This document shows, piece after piece, positions 1 to 8,760 of a DNA stretch of 64,000 nt. The position numbers and the translations under genes were made by a program. The notes under the pieces were generated by a model that was given only the letters and a program-made list of their open reading frames with translations, was not told where the DNA came from and did no database searches. Origin of the DNA: Candidatus Amunia macphersoniae (GTDB taxonomy: Bacteria; Chloroflexota; Dormibacteria; Aeolococcales; Aeolococcaceae); contig JAEKNN010000050.1 in NCBI GenBank assembly GCA_016464795.1, forward strand, positions 1 through 64,000, in the 5' to 3' direction. Position 1 is the stretch's first letter. Each line of letters starts with the position of its first letter.

Positions 1-1096
1 CACCATCTGCCCCCGACCTACCAAATGAGTCGATTGTTGGAGCGCGGGCCCTAAGCAGGCGGCCGAGCCCATCGATGCGGGTGATCCTGCCCCGGCCTCG
101 GGCGCGTTTGCACACCGCGGCGCTGTTGTACGTGCGGCTGATGGGCTGCGTGAGCCGTCCCAGCACCACCGCCTCTGCCCAACGCGTGTACAGGTCGCTG
201 TCGCAGCTGTAGTTCATCACGTCGACTGTCCGTGCCCCAGGTGGGCGAGCGCCGATCTCGCCGAAGACGACCTCGCCGTCGGGACGGCGATACCACTCCA
301 TGTGGGTGAACCCGTCGCGGACATCCAGCGCCCGCACCACAGCGTGGCCCATCGCCCGCCCGGCCGCAAGGTGATCGACGGTCGGGTCGCGCAGGGCCAG
401 GGTGATCGGGCTGATCCACTCCAGCGAGCGTGCGACCAGTGGTCGCGGACGGTACCAGGAGATGTTCTCGTACAGGACGGCGCCGCGACCGCAGACGGTG
501 TCGAAGGTGAACTCCTCGCCATCGACGAATTCCTCAACGCTGACCTCGACGACGCCGGCAAGGTCGGGCAGCACCTCCTCGAGCTCGGCCTCGCTGTTGG
601 CGCGGTGAGTGTGTGCTGAGCCCGCCCCCGCGATCGGCTTGACGATGACCGGGTAACCGATGGCAGCTGCCGCGTCGCGGACATCCGTCGCCGTCCCGGC
701 CGCTCGGTGGCGGGGAGTGCGGATGCCCGCCGCATCGAGCACGCGCTTCATCTGCTCCTTGTCACGGAAGGGGATGGTCTGGGCCACCGTCATGCCAGGG
801 ACGCCGAGAGCCTCGCGGAGGCGCGCCGCGAGCAGCATGGTGGGCTCCCACAGGGACTCGACCTGGTCGACGTGCACGCGTCGGGCCCGGTCGCGCACCG
901 CAGCGAGGACGGCGGTCTCGTCGCCGAAGGAGGGCACGTGCCAGTGATCGGCCAGGTGGTCACGCGCCATCCGCGGCAGATCGCCAATGGGTTGATCGCC
1001 GACGCCGATCACCCGAGCCCCGGCGGCCGCCAGCCCCCGCACGAAGAACGGCATCTCGGCGGGGTAGCCAGGCGACAGCATCAGCACCGTCCGCAT
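1..1096 (-). CDS. ATP-grasp ligase paralogue A (C-terminus cut by window edge)
   Basis: The frame is open from the ATG at 1096 to base 1, giving 365 residues of an ATP-grasp protein whose C-terminus lies outside the window. Visible marks are the nucleotide-binding lysine and glycine-rich loop 'VIVKPIAGAG' (K153), the strand 'EEFVDGEEFTFD' (about 189-200), and the metal/ATP-binding segment 'FGEIGARPPGAR' (about 278-289). The N-terminus closely matches paralogue C (both contain FVRGLAAAGA), so the two are related by duplication. It lies 5 bases behind paralogue B on the same strand and is probably co-transcribed. ATP-grasp enzymes join a carboxylate to an amine or thiol through an acyl-phosphate. 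The substrate cannot be read from sequence. Confidence 0.85.
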   Translation of the reverse strand, partial: MRTVLMLSPGYPAEMPFFVRGLAAAGARVIGVGDQPIGDLPRMARDHLADHWHVPSFGDETAVLAAVRDRARRVHVDQVESLWEPTMLLAARLREALGVPGMTVAQTIPFRDKEQMKRVLDAAGIRTPRHRAAGTATDVRDAAAAIGYPVIVKPIAGAGSAHTHRANSEAELEEVLPDLAGVVEVSVEEFVDGEEFTFDTVCGRGAVLYENISWYRPRPLVARSLEWISPITLALRDPTVDHLAAGRAMGHAVVRALDVRDGFTHMEWYRRPDGEVVFGEIGARPPGARTVDVMNYSCDSDLYTRWAEAVVLGRLTQPISRTYNSAAVCKRARGRGRITRIDGLGRLLRARAPTIDSFGRSGADG

Positions 1097-1101
1097 CGCC
1101 G

Positions 1102-2364
1102 TTAGCCCGTCATCTCGACGCGTGCAACCTCGGCCACCCGGCGCAGCGCCGCCGCGACGACAGCGGTGTCGTGGTGGCGCAGGATCACGTACCCCTCGCC
1201 CTCGTAGCTCTCGCTGCGCGGCTGGCCATCCCGGGGCAGGCGCGCTTCCACGACCAGCTCGCCAAGCTCGTGCTGCAGAATCTCGAGCCCGTGCACTCCC
1301 GCAACCGTGCCCACGCCCTGGCCGCGAAGGTACACCGCCCCGACTGCGTGCCGGCGCTGTGGGGGGTGAAACTCGCCGAGGATCTCCAGGCGGGCCCAGG
1401 CCGCGTACATGTCGACGTCATGCGCGTACGTCAGCAGCGTGGTGAACTGCGCTCCCGGCGGCCGCGCCGCCACCTCGCTGAGCGCGAGCCGGCCCTCGCC
1501 GAGCTGGAACCACTCCATGTGGCTGAACCCCGTGGTCATGCCGAGCACCCGCAGCCCCTCGGTGGCGGCGGCCCGGATGCCGTCGAACTCCGGGCCGTCG
1601 ATGGAGCGCGGAAGCAGCACCGCCCACTGAATCCAGGGATTCTCGAGGACCTCCAGCGGTGTCGGAAGGTAGCTCGAGATCGAGTGCCAGGCCAGCTGTC
1701 CGTCGACGAACACGCTGTCGAAGCTGTGCTCGGCGCCACTCACCAGCTCCTCGAGAAGCGCCGGGGCCCGGGGGGTCGGTGGGTCCACCCGAAGCCAGCT
1801 GGACAGCTGCTCGTCGGTGTCGATCCTGAACGTGCTCCGCGCCCCAGCGCCGGCCGGGGGCTTGACCACCACCGGAAGGTCCAGCCGGGCCGCGACCTCG
1901 ACCGCCTCCGCCGCGGACGTGGCCACCCCGTGGCGGGCGCAGGGCACCCCGCGGGCGGCGAAGATCTGCTTCATCCGCGACTTGTCGCGGAAGTTGCGGG
2001 CCACCTCGGCGCCCATGCCGGAGATGCCCAGCGCATCACGCACCTCGCCAAGTGGCACCTGGAGCTGCTCGAGCGTTCCCACCAGGCGCGGCACGCCACC
2101 CAGCTGCTCGGCCAATCGACGGGTGGCGTCGGCGATCTGCTGCGCGTCGGTGCCGTCGTCGATCCGGCAGTGGGCGGCGAGCTTGTGGCGCAGGTGGTCA
2201 GGCACCCTCTCGACGGGATCCTGGCTGATCAGTCCAAGTCTCACCCCGGCAAGCGAGGCGGCGGCGTCGATGAACCGGATGGTGGTCTCGAGGAGGAACG
2301 GCGCGACGAACACCGCTGACGGCACCGGCTGAGTGTAGGCAAGGAGGGCCGCGGCGGCTGTCAC
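1102..2364 (-). CDS. ATP-grasp ligase paralogue B
   Basis: This 420-residue ATP-grasp protein is more diverged than its two neighbours. Lysine K168 sits in 'VVVKPPAGAGAR', followed by 'EELVSGAEHSFDS' and the ligand segment 'LSEVAARPPGAQ'. The same AARPPG/GARPPG signature occurs in paralogues A and C. The start is uncertain. ATG 2364 lies only 20 bases from the divergent start of C, and a GTG at 2325 just before 'PSAVFVAPF' would fit the family's usual first strand better. It leads directly into paralogue A. The role is ligation of an unknown acid to an unknown amine. Three non-identical ligases side by side suggest successive couplings in one pathway, which is inference. Confidence 0.85.
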   Translation of the reverse strand: MTAAAALLAYTQPVPSAVFVAPFLLETTIRFIDAAASLAGVRLGLISQDPVERVPDHLRHKLAAHCRIDDGTDAQQIADATRRLAEQLGGVPRLVGTLEQLQVPLGEVRDALGISGMGAEVARNFRDKSRMKQIFAARGVPCARHGVATSAAEAVEVAARLDLPVVVKPPAGAGARSTFRIDTDEQLSSWLRVDPPTPRAPALLEELVSGAEHSFDSVFVDGQLAWHSISSYLPTPLEVLENPWIQWAVLLPRSIDGPEFDGIRAAATEGLRVLGMTTGFSHMEWFQLGEGRLALSEVAARPPGAQFTTLLTYAHDVDMYAAWARLEILGEFHPPQRRHAVGAVYLRGQGVGTVAGVHGLEILQHELGELVVEARLPRDGQPRSESYEGEGYVILRHHDTAVVAAALRRVAEVARVEMTG

Positions 2365-2370
2365 CGCCGG

Positions 2371-2376
2371 TAGGAT
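2371..2376 (+). promoter_or_regulatory. -10 element TAGGAT for paralogue C
   Basis: TAGGAT ends 8 bases before the ATG at 2385 and fits the TANNNT -10 pattern seen ahead of other genes here. Transcription would start at or next to the start codon, giving a leaderless message. No clear -35 is visible. Confidence 0.4.
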
Positions 2377-2384
2377 CGCCGGGC

Positions 2385-3602
2385 ATGAACGTCATCTTCA
2401 TCGAGCCCGCCTTCCCCCCCAACCAGCGCGAGTTCGTCCGTGGGCTGGCCGCTGCCGGGGCCACCATCGTCGGCATTGGCGAGCGCCCCGTGGAGCATCT
2501 CGCGGGTGAGCTGCGCACCTGGATGCTCCACTACCACCAGGTCGCCAACGTCACCGACGTGGGTGCCCTCACGGACGCGGTTCGGTGGGTGCAGCGCCGC
2601 ATCTGGGTGGACCGCCTCGAGGCGACGGTGGAGGCGCACACCATGGCGGCGGCCCACGCCCGAGAGGCCTGCGGCGTCCCCGGCACCTCGGTGCGCACCG
2701 CCTACCTCTGCCGCGACAAGCCGGCCATGAAAGAGGCGCTGCGCACGGCCGGTGTCCCCACCGCAGCCTCGACCGCGGCTCACTCGGCCAACCAGGTGCG
2801 CGAGTTCGCTGCTCAGGTCGGTTACCCGCTGATCCTCAAGCCACGCGCCGGCGCGGGCGCCTCGGGAACAGTCCGGGTGGAGAGCGACGCCGCACTCGAT
2901 GCTGCGCTCGCCGGTTTCGGGGAGTTCGAGTCAATCGCCGCCGAAGAGTTCGTGGAGGGTCACGAGGGCTTCTACGACACGCTCAGCGTCGACGGTGAAC
3001 CGATCTACGACTTCGTCACCCACTACTACCCCAACGTGCTGGAGGCGATGCGCACGCGCTGGATCAGCCCTCAGTTCGTGACCACCAACAGGGTGGACAC
3101 CGTCGCCGACTACGCGCAGGTGCGCGCCATGGGCCGGCGCGTCGCGCAGGCGCTCGGCATCGGCACCTCGCCAACCCACCTGGAGTGGTTTTTCGGGCCC
3201 AGAGGGTTGCGCTTCAGCGAGATCGGCTGCCGGCCGCCCGGGGTGCGCGCCTGGGACCTGTACGGCGCCGCCAACGACATCGACATCTACCAGGAGTGGG
3301 CCAACGTGATCGTGCACGGCCACGTCGGCCAGCGTCTGTCACGACGGCTGGCCGCCGGCATCGTCGCGTTGCGACCTGATGGCGACGGCCACATCAGCCA
3401 CTACGACGGCGTCGAGGAGGTGCAGGCGCGCTTCGGCGAGCACATCCTTGACGTTCACCTGCCCGCTCCCGGCACACCAACCCAGCCCGTCGACGCCGGC
3501 TACATGGCCAATGCATGGGTGCGCATGGTTCACCCCGACTACGACGTCCTGCGCGCCATGCTCGACGGCGTCGGCGAAACGCTCAAGGTCCGCGCCGCAT
3601 GA
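2385..3602 (+). CDS. ATP-grasp ligase paralogue C
   Basis: This 405-residue ATP-grasp protein has K152 in 'LILKPRAGAGASG', then 'EEFVEGHEGFYD', 'THLEWFF' and 'FSEIGCRPPGVR'. The segments align in order with paralogue A, and with the diverged B. The gene starts 20 bases from the divergent B start, so any promoters of the two genes must overlap. The stop codon overlaps the ATG of the next gene (ATGA), which makes C the head of a run with the S51-like protein and the esterase. The substrate is unknown. The co-encoded hydrolase and esterases suggest the product is an amide or ester bonded metabolite or short peptide. Confidence 0.87.
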   Translation: MNVIFIEPAFPPNQREFVRGLAAAGATIVGIGERPVEHLAGELRTWMLHYHQVANVTDVGALTDAVRWVQRRIWVDRLEATVEAHTMAAAHAREACGVPGTSVRTAYLCRDKPAMKEALRTAGVPTAASTAAHSANQVREFAAQVGYPLILKPRAGAGASGTVRVESDAALDAALAGFGEFESIAAEEFVEGHEGFYDTLSVDGEPIYDFVTHYYPNVLEAMRTRWISPQFVTTNRVDTVADYAQVRAMGRRVAQALGIGTSPTHLEWFFGPRGLRFSEIGCRPPGVRAWDLYGAANDIDIYQEWANVIVHGHVGQRLSRRLAAGIVALRPDGDGHISHYDGVEEVQARFGEHILDVHLPAPGTPTQPVDAGYMANAWVRMVHPDYDVLRAMLDGVGETLKVRAA

Positions 3603-4531
3603 GCCTCACCGTCCTGCTCGGGCCGGTCGGGGACGGCGCCCCGGTTGCGTCCGAGCTGGCGTCGCTGAACGTCGACGGCCCCGTCGCCCTGGTCACAGCG
3701 GGCTGGGAGGAGGCCGAGCGCAATGACGCCGAGCTCGACAGGGCGATCGGCGGCGGCACCCGCAACCTCGGGCTCTTCGGGCGGCGGCTCGACATCATGG
3801 AGAGCGATCCTGCCTACGCCGCATCCGAGCGCGCTCTGCGCGTGCTGGTCGCAGACATGCGCGAGGTGTACCTGGTCCAGCTGCGCTACGCGCTGCGCGC
3901 GGTGGAGGGTGTGCGACAGCACGCCGCCAAGGCTCGCCGGCTCGCCGGTGGTGAGCTCGAGGAGGCCATCGAGACGGTCCGCAACCTCGACGAGCGCTAC
4001 GCCGCCCGGCTCGCCGAGGCCCACGGGGCCTTCTACACGGCGATGCCACCTCATGACCGGCCGGTGATCGCCCAGCACCGGGCGGAGGTGGCGGCGATCA
4101 TCGCCGGCTGCGACGCTGTCGCCGTGGCCGGCGGCCACGTGGGCGTGCTCACCGACGCCCTCCACCTCTGCAACCTTGGCGCCGCTCTGCGTGGCAGGCC
4201 GATGGTGGCGTGGTCGTCGGGAGCCATGGCGGTGGCCGAGCGGGTCATGGTGGTTGACGACCACGACCTGGCGGGCCGGCCCGATGAGGTGCTCACTCGG
4301 GGGATCGGGGTGGTCCACGGGGTGGTCCCGCTTCCCGCGGCCCGTGACCGGCTGGACATCGACGCTCGCAACCGCCGGGCGGTGCTGGCCCGCCGGGTGG
4401 CCCCGCGGGTGTGCGTCCTCCTCGACCAGGGCGACCGGCTGCCCTGCGACGCTGCCGGCGTCCCGGACTTCCGGCTGGCCCGCGTGGTGTCCCAGGATGG
4501 CGCGGTCGCGGCCACCTCGGAGGCCGCCTGA
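3599..4531 (+). CDS. Peptidase S51 / cyanophycinase-like protein
   Basis: The 310-residue product has a class I glutamine amidotransferase-like fold pattern: 'VALVTAGWEEAE' near the start, 'CDAVAVAGGHVGVL' in the middle and a nucleophile-elbow-like 'VAWSSGAMAVAE', where the first or second serine would replace the amidotransferase cysteine. 'VVHGVVPLP' follows. This layout is typical of the S51 family (cyanophycinase, dipeptidase E), which cleaves beta-aspartyl or related peptides, but the canonical GTSAGA motif is not exact. The ATGA overlap couples it to the ATP-grasp gene before it. A central Glu/Arg-rich helical insertion (about residues 80-150) is unusual. Peptidase activity is inferred from context and fold, not shown. 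Confidence 0.6.
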   Translation: MSLTVLLGPVGDGAPVASELASLNVDGPVALVTAGWEEAERNDAELDRAIGGGTRNLGLFGRRLDIMESDPAYAASERALRVLVADMREVYLVQLRYALRAVEGVRQHAAKARRLAGGELEEAIETVRNLDERYAARLAEAHGAFYTAMPPHDRPVIAQHRAEVAAIIAGCDAVAVAGGHVGVLTDALHLCNLGAALRGRPMVAWSSGAMAVAERVMVVDDHDLAGRPDEVLTRGIGVVHGVVPLPAARDRLDIDARNRRAVLARRVAPRVCVLLDQGDRLPCDAAGVPDFRLARVVSQDGAVAATSEAA

Positions 4532-5691
4532 TCACCGCTCCCAAAGCAGGGCAACAGCGACGCGCCCTCAACCGCCTGCGCGCCACCGGCTCCACCCCGG
4601 AGGCGATCGATCAGCTGCTCGCCGAGAATCGGGTGCCCCTCGTCGAGGGCACCGGAGCCACCTTCCTGTTCCGCGGGCCGGCCGACGGCGTCGCGGTGGA
4701 CCACGGCGTGGTCGGCATTCCGCGACCGCTGCCGATGCGCCGCCTGCGTGGGACTGATCTGTGGTACGCCCCCGTCGAGCTCCCGCCCGGCGCCCGCATC
4801 GAGTACCGCGTCCTGGTGACCCATGGCGACAGGGTCGAGAGCGTCCTGGACCCGCTCAACCGCCGCCAGGTGACCGGTCCGATGAGCCAGATGTCGGTGC
4901 TCGAGACCAAGGGCTACACCACCCCGTGGTGGGCCGTGTACAACCCCGCGTCGGTCCCCGGCGACCTCACCAACCTCACCTTTGACAGCCGCGCCCTGCG
5001 CCGCGAGGCGCACGTCAGCCTGTATCTGCCGGCGAGGATGCGCCAGGACGATCGTCTCCCCCTGCTCGTCCTCAACGATGGCGGCGACTTCATCGACCAC
5101 GCCAACCTGCGGGTGGTGCTCGACAACCTCATGGACTCGCGGCTGATGGCCGACTGTGTGGTGGCGCTCACCCATCCGCAGGACCGGCTTCGCGAATACG
5201 GTGCCGGTGCCGCCCACAGTCGCTTCCTGACTGGCGAGCTGGTGCCGCTGCTGGAGAGACGACTGCCACTGCGCGGCGAGCCGGCCGGCCGCGCGCTCGC
5301 CGGCGCCAGCTTTGGAGGCATCGCCGCCCTGACCGCGGCGGTGCGCGCTCCGGGCTTCTACGGCGGGGTGCTGCTGCAGTCACCGTCCTTGCTGTTCACC
5401 CTGGTCGGCCGCGGTCACGAGGGGGGCCCGGTCTGGGACCCTGTGGTTCGGTTCACCAACAGCATCCGGGCCAACCCTCAGCGTGTCGCCGAGAGGATCT
5501 TCGTCAGCTACGGCGCATTCGAGCAGTCGGCACCCCGCATCCTGGCCATGGTCGACACCCTTCAGCACATGGCCGACGAGGTACGGGTGGTCGAGTCGCT
5601 CGATGGCCACACCTGGACGGGATGGCGCGACCGCATGCTCGACGGCCTCGGCTGGCTGTTCCCGGGCGACGCTCGATTCGTGTATCCCTGA
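4528..5691 (+). CDS. Enterochelin esterase-like alpha/beta hydrolase
   Basis: This esterase D/Fes-like protein (about 387 residues) has an N-terminal immunoglobulin-like lid domain (about 30-140) followed by the hydrolase domain. The nucleophile elbow is 'LAGASFGGIAAL' and the catalytic histidine is in 'LDGHTWTGWRD', the usual ending for this family. The start is odd. The frame has no ATG/GTG/TTG at a sensible place, but a GGAGG at 4519-4523 sits just before CTG 4528, which overlaps the upstream TGA, and ATC 4531. A CTG (or ATC) start with translational coupling is therefore proposed. Fes enzymes hydrolyse siderophore esters. No siderophore synthase is present here, so the substrate is open. 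Confidence 0.8.
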   Translation: MITAPKAGQQRRALNRLRATGSTPEAIDQLLAENRVPLVEGTGATFLFRGPADGVAVDHGVVGIPRPLPMRRLRGTDLWYAPVELPPGARIEYRVLVTHGDRVESVLDPLNRRQVTGPMSQMSVLETKGYTTPWWAVYNPASVPGDLTNLTFDSRALRREAHVSLYLPARMRQDDRLPLLVLNDGGDFIDHANLRVVLDNLMDSRLMADCVVALTHPQDRLREYGAGAAHSRFLTGELVPLLERRLPLRGEPAGRALAGASFGGIAALTAAVRAPGFYGGVLLQSPSLLFTLVGRGHEGGPVWDPVVRFTNSIRANPQRVAERIFVSYGAFEQSAPRILAMVDTLQHMADEVRVVESLDGHTWTGWRDRMLDGLGWLFPGDARFVYP

Positions 5692-5739
5692 AAGGGTGCA
5701 GCGCGCCGCCTGCACTGGTGATACGCGACACTCCGCCTC

Positions 5740-6465
5740 ATGAAACTGCGCGAGCGCTGGTACTCGGCGCACCTCCACAGCGATGTCACCGTGGTGCGCT
5801 GGGGTCACTACGGCCGCCCTGTGATCGTCTTCCCGACCGCTGGCGGCGACGCCGAGGAGATCGAGCGCATGGGCCTGGTTGACTCGGTCGGCCATCTCAT
5901 CGAGGCGGGCCGGATCAAGCTCTACTCGTGCGACAGCATCGCCGGCTACGCGATGGTGCGTGACGAGGGCAGCCCGCGCTACCGTGCGGCCCTGCTCGAC
6001 GGCTTCCACCATTTCGTGCGCGAGGAGATGATCCCGGCGATCTGGTCGGATTGCGACACGTCCCACGCAGAGGTGATCACCGCCGGGGCCTCGATCGGCG
6101 CCTTCAACGCGCTGGCAGCTCTCTGCCGCTTTCCCGATGTGGTCAGCCACGCCATCGGCATGAGCGGGACCTACGACGTCTCGACGTTCGTCGGTCCCGA
6201 TGCCGGGGAATCGCTCTTCTTCGCGACGCCGCTCTATTTCCTGCGCGTGCTCAACGGGGCCGCCCTCAACAGGCTGCAACAGCGGTTCGCCATCCTGGCC
6301 TCGGGCGAGGGTCGATGGGAGAACATCGGCCACTCCTGGGCACTGGCCGCGGTGATGGGGGAGAGGGGCATTCCCAACCGGGTCGACTCCTGGGGCGGCG
6401 AGTACGACCACGACTGGCCCACCTGGCGATTCATGTTGCCCCAGTACCTGGACGAGCTGACGTGA
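5740..6465 (+). CDS. Esterase-family alpha/beta hydrolase
   Basis: The 241-residue esterase-fold protein opens with 'ERWYSAHLHSDVTVVRWG' and 'VIVFPTAGGDAEEIE', a first strand plus oxyanion loop. The nucleophile elbow is 'TAGASIGAFNAL' and a histidine lies near the end in 'YDHDWPTWRF', so a Ser-Asp-His triad is plausible. It has no lid domain, unlike the preceding Fes-like protein. It sits 48 bases after that gene, with a small GTGCAG/CTGCAC hairpin in the gap, and its stop overlaps the GTG of proC. It is probably the last member of the ATP-grasp cluster. The substrate is unknown. Confidence 0.75.
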   Translation: MKLRERWYSAHLHSDVTVVRWGHYGRPVIVFPTAGGDAEEIERMGLVDSVGHLIEAGRIKLYSCDSIAGYAMVRDEGSPRYRAALLDGFHHFVREEMIPAIWSDCDTSHAEVITAGASIGAFNALAALCRFPDVVSHAIGMSGTYDVSTFVGPDAGESLFFATPLYFLRVLNGAALNRLQQRFAILASGEGRWENIGHSWALAAVMGERGIPNRVDSWGGEYDHDWPTWRFMLPQYLDELT

Positions 6466-7340
6466 GCAGGGCCGCGTCGGACGCTCTGCATGACACCAGC
6501 CTGGGGGTGATCGGCGCCGGTGCGATGGGGGAGGCGATGCTGGCCGGGCTGGTCGATCGCGACCTCATCGACCGCTCTCGCGTGACCGCCAGTCATCCCC
6601 GCGCGGAGCGCCGTGAGGCGCTCGCCAACACCCACGGCGTGTCGGTCACCGATGACAACGTTGCCGTCGCACGCGACGCGGACATCCTTCTCCTCGCCGT
6701 CAAGCCACAGATGCTGGGCGCGGTCATGAAGGAGCTGACCGGCCGCCTGCGCCCTGAACAGCTGGTGATCAGCGTGATTGCCGGCGCCAGCACCCGCGCG
6801 CTCAGCGACGGGCTGCAGCACCAGGCTGTGGTGCGCAGCATGCCCAACACGCCGGCCCAGATCGGCCAGGGAGTGACTGTGTGGTTCGCCACCTCGAGCG
6901 TGGAACAGCCCGCTCGTCAGCGGGTGCGCGCCATGCTCGGCGCGCTCGGCCGCGAGTTCGAGGTGCACGATGAGCGCCTGGTCGCCATGGCCACCGCAGT
7001 GAGCGGGACGGGGCCGACCTTCATCTTCCTGTTCATCGAGGCGATGACCGACGCGGCTGTGCATCTCGGCTTCCCGCGTCACGTGGCTCGCGAGCTGGTG
7101 CTCGACACCATGTCGGGATCGGCGGCATTCGCCCTGCAGAGCGGCAAGCACGTCGCCGAGCTGCGCGACATGGTCACCTCACCGGGAGGCACCTCGGCGG
7201 AGGCGCTGTACCAGCTGGAGAAAGGAGGGCTGCGCACTGTGGTCAGCGACGCGGTGTGGGCAGCCTTCGAGCGCACCCTGCAGCTGGAGGCGCGGTTGGA
7301 GGGAGACGACGGGACGCCCGATCAGCGTCGCCGGCGTTAG
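6462..7340 (+). CDS. proC: Pyrroline-5-carboxylate reductase
   Basis: ProC makes L-proline from 1-pyrroline-5-carboxylate with NAD(P)H in the cytoplasm. The protein (292 residues) begins with the Rossmann motif 'LGVIGAGAMGEAM', has 'LLAVKPQM' and 'RSMPNTPAQIGQG' in the middle and the C-terminal signature 'MVTSPGGTSAEAL', all in family order and at family length. The GTG start at 6462 overlaps the TGA of the upstream esterase (GTGA). Whether its place behind the ATP-grasp cluster is functional (proline as a building block) or chance is unknown. A short Arg-rich tail (QRRRR) ends it. Confidence 0.95.
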   Translation: MSRAASDALHDTSLGVIGAGAMGEAMLAGLVDRDLIDRSRVTASHPRAERREALANTHGVSVTDDNVAVARDADILLLAVKPQMLGAVMKELTGRLRPEQLVISVIAGASTRALSDGLQHQAVVRSMPNTPAQIGQGVTVWFATSSVEQPARQRVRAMLGALGREFEVHDERLVAMATAVSGTGPTFIFLFIEAMTDAAVHLGFPRHVARELVLDTMSGSAAFALQSGKHVAELRDMVTSPGGTSAEALYQLEKGGLRTVVSDAVWAAFERTLQLEARLEGDDGTPDQRRRR

Positions 7341-7387
7341 CACTGCGGACATCCCGGAGCCGGCGAACGGCATCAGGCCCGACGTCA

Positions 7388-8695
7388 CTACGGGTGTGCT
7401 GCCCCCGCCACCTCGCCCAGGTAGCCTTCTGAGACGTTCTGCCGTTTGCGCGGGATCCTGGTGACCAACGGGAGGATGGTGCCCACCAGGGCGATGACCG
7501 CAATGGTCAGGTAGGCCGTGCCGTAATTCTTGTGACCGCCAATGATCGTCGCCACGATCTGAGGGCCGATGACGCCCCCGAGACTCCAGCCCAGGATCAT
7601 GAGGCCGTAGATGGCGCCGGCGTTGCGCACACCGAAGAAGTCCCCGGCCGTTGCCGGCATGGTGCCGAAGCCACCGCCATAGCAGAGATAGACGAGCGCG
7701 CCGAGCGCGAAGAACGCGACGGGATTGTGCGCGAGCGGCAGCAGCAGAAAGCACACCCCCTGCAGGCCGAGCATGGCTACGAAGGCGGGCATTCGACCGA
7801 CCAGGTCCGATGCTGCCGCCCAGATGATGCGGCCGCCACCGTTGAAGAGCGCCCACACACCGACCACCGAGGCGGCTGCCGTCGCGCTGTAGCCGGCGAT
7901 GTCCGTTGCGCTCCCGGCAGCCTGTGAGATCAACGAGATCCCAGCGGTGACGTTGAGGGTGAGGATGGCCGTCAGCATGTACCACTGCGGGGTGCGCAGG
8001 GACTCGCTCTGCGTGTAGTCCTTGCCGCTGTCGACGACCCGTCCGGCCATTGCCGGGACGTAGCCGGGGACCCGGTAGCCCTGCGGAGGGTTGCGGAAGA
8101 ACGACGCACCGATGATCGACAGCAGCAGGTAGCCGATGCCCAGTGGCAGGAAGGCTTTCGTCGGCACGTTCTTGTTGGCGGTGATGAAGGCCTGTGCGAT
8201 CGGCGACGTCAGCACGGCGCCAAAGCCGAAGCCTCCGACTGCCAAACCGGTGATCAGGCCGCGCCTGTCGGGAAACCACTTCTGGAGCATGGCGATGGGC
8301 ACGATGTAGGCCAGGCCCAACCCGAAGCCGCTGATCACGCCGTACGTCACCACCAGCAGCGCAAGCTGGTCATGCGACTGCGCGAGGGATGCAAGGATCA
8401 CGCCGACCCCGTAGATGACTCCGCCGGTGAGCGCCACCGTGCGGGGGCCGCGGCGGTCCTGGATGCGACCGCCGACGAAGGTGCCGATGAAGATCATGCC
8501 GATGGTGACTTCGAAGGGCAGGGCGGCCTCGACCTTGGTGAGATGGAACGCTGACGACTTCTGGAGCGCCGCCGCGAAGACACTCCACGCGTACACGGCG
8601 CCGATCGAGAACTGGAGGAGTAGCGCGGCGCCCACCAACCCCCACCGTCGTCCGGTCGCGTCGCGGCTTGGGGTCACCGCCTGGGCTGCGCTCAT
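7388..8695 (-). CDS. OFA-family MFS transporter (oxalate/formate antiporter type)
   Basis: This 435-residue membrane protein has about 12 predicted helices and MFS loops such as 'GGRIQDRRGPR' between helices 2 and 3. 'SIGAVYAWSVFAAALQ' in helix 1 and 'GFGLGLAYIVPIAMLQKWFP' in helix 4 are hallmarks of the oxalate/formate antiporter (OFA) family, which moves small monocarboxylates or dicarboxylates. GGAGGAG lies 6 bases before the ATG. A 43-base nested palindrome upstream (8718-8760) is a likely operator. Formate transport would suit the formate dehydrogenase island 13 kb away, but OFA members carry various acids, so this link is a guess. Confidence 0.85.
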   Translation of the reverse strand: MSAAQAVTPSRDATGRRWGLVGAALLLQFSIGAVYAWSVFAAALQKSSAFHLTKVEAALPFEVTIGMIFIGTFVGGRIQDRRGPRTVALTGGVIYGVGVILASLAQSHDQLALLVVTYGVISGFGLGLAYIVPIAMLQKWFPDRRGLITGLAVGGFGFGAVLTSPIAQAFITANKNVPTKAFLPLGIGYLLLSIIGASFFRNPPQGYRVPGYVPAMAGRVVDSGKDYTQSESLRTPQWYMLTAILTLNVTAGISLISQAAGSATDIAGYSATAAASVVGVWALFNGGGRIIWAAASDLVGRMPAFVAMLGLQGVCFLLLPLAHNPVAFFALGALVYLCYGGGFGTMPATAGDFFGVRNAGAIYGLMILGWSLGGVIGPQIVATIIGGHKNYGTAYLTIAVIALVGTILPLVTRIPRKRQNVSEGYLGEVAGAAHP

Positions 8696-8717
8696 CGTCT
8701 TCTCCTCCGTCCATTGC

Positions 8718-8760
8718 CCATTGCGGCGCGAGCTAGCGCTAGTGGCGCGCGCCGCAATGG
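8718..8760. promoter_or_regulatory. Nested inverted repeat, candidate operator of the OFA transporter
   Basis: Two perfect 13-bp arms (8718-8730 CCATTGCGGCGCG and 8748-8760, its reverse complement) flank 17 bases that hold the perfect palindrome CTAGCGCTAG (8733-8742). It starts 22 bases upstream of the transporter ATG. A dimeric repressor site or cruciform is plausible. No regulator gene adjoins it. Confidence 0.5.

Noticed and set aside
51-735. Short ORFs at the left edge (both strands)
   Set aside because: They are out of frame with the ATP-grasp reading frame that stays open from 1096 to the window edge and carries conserved motifs.
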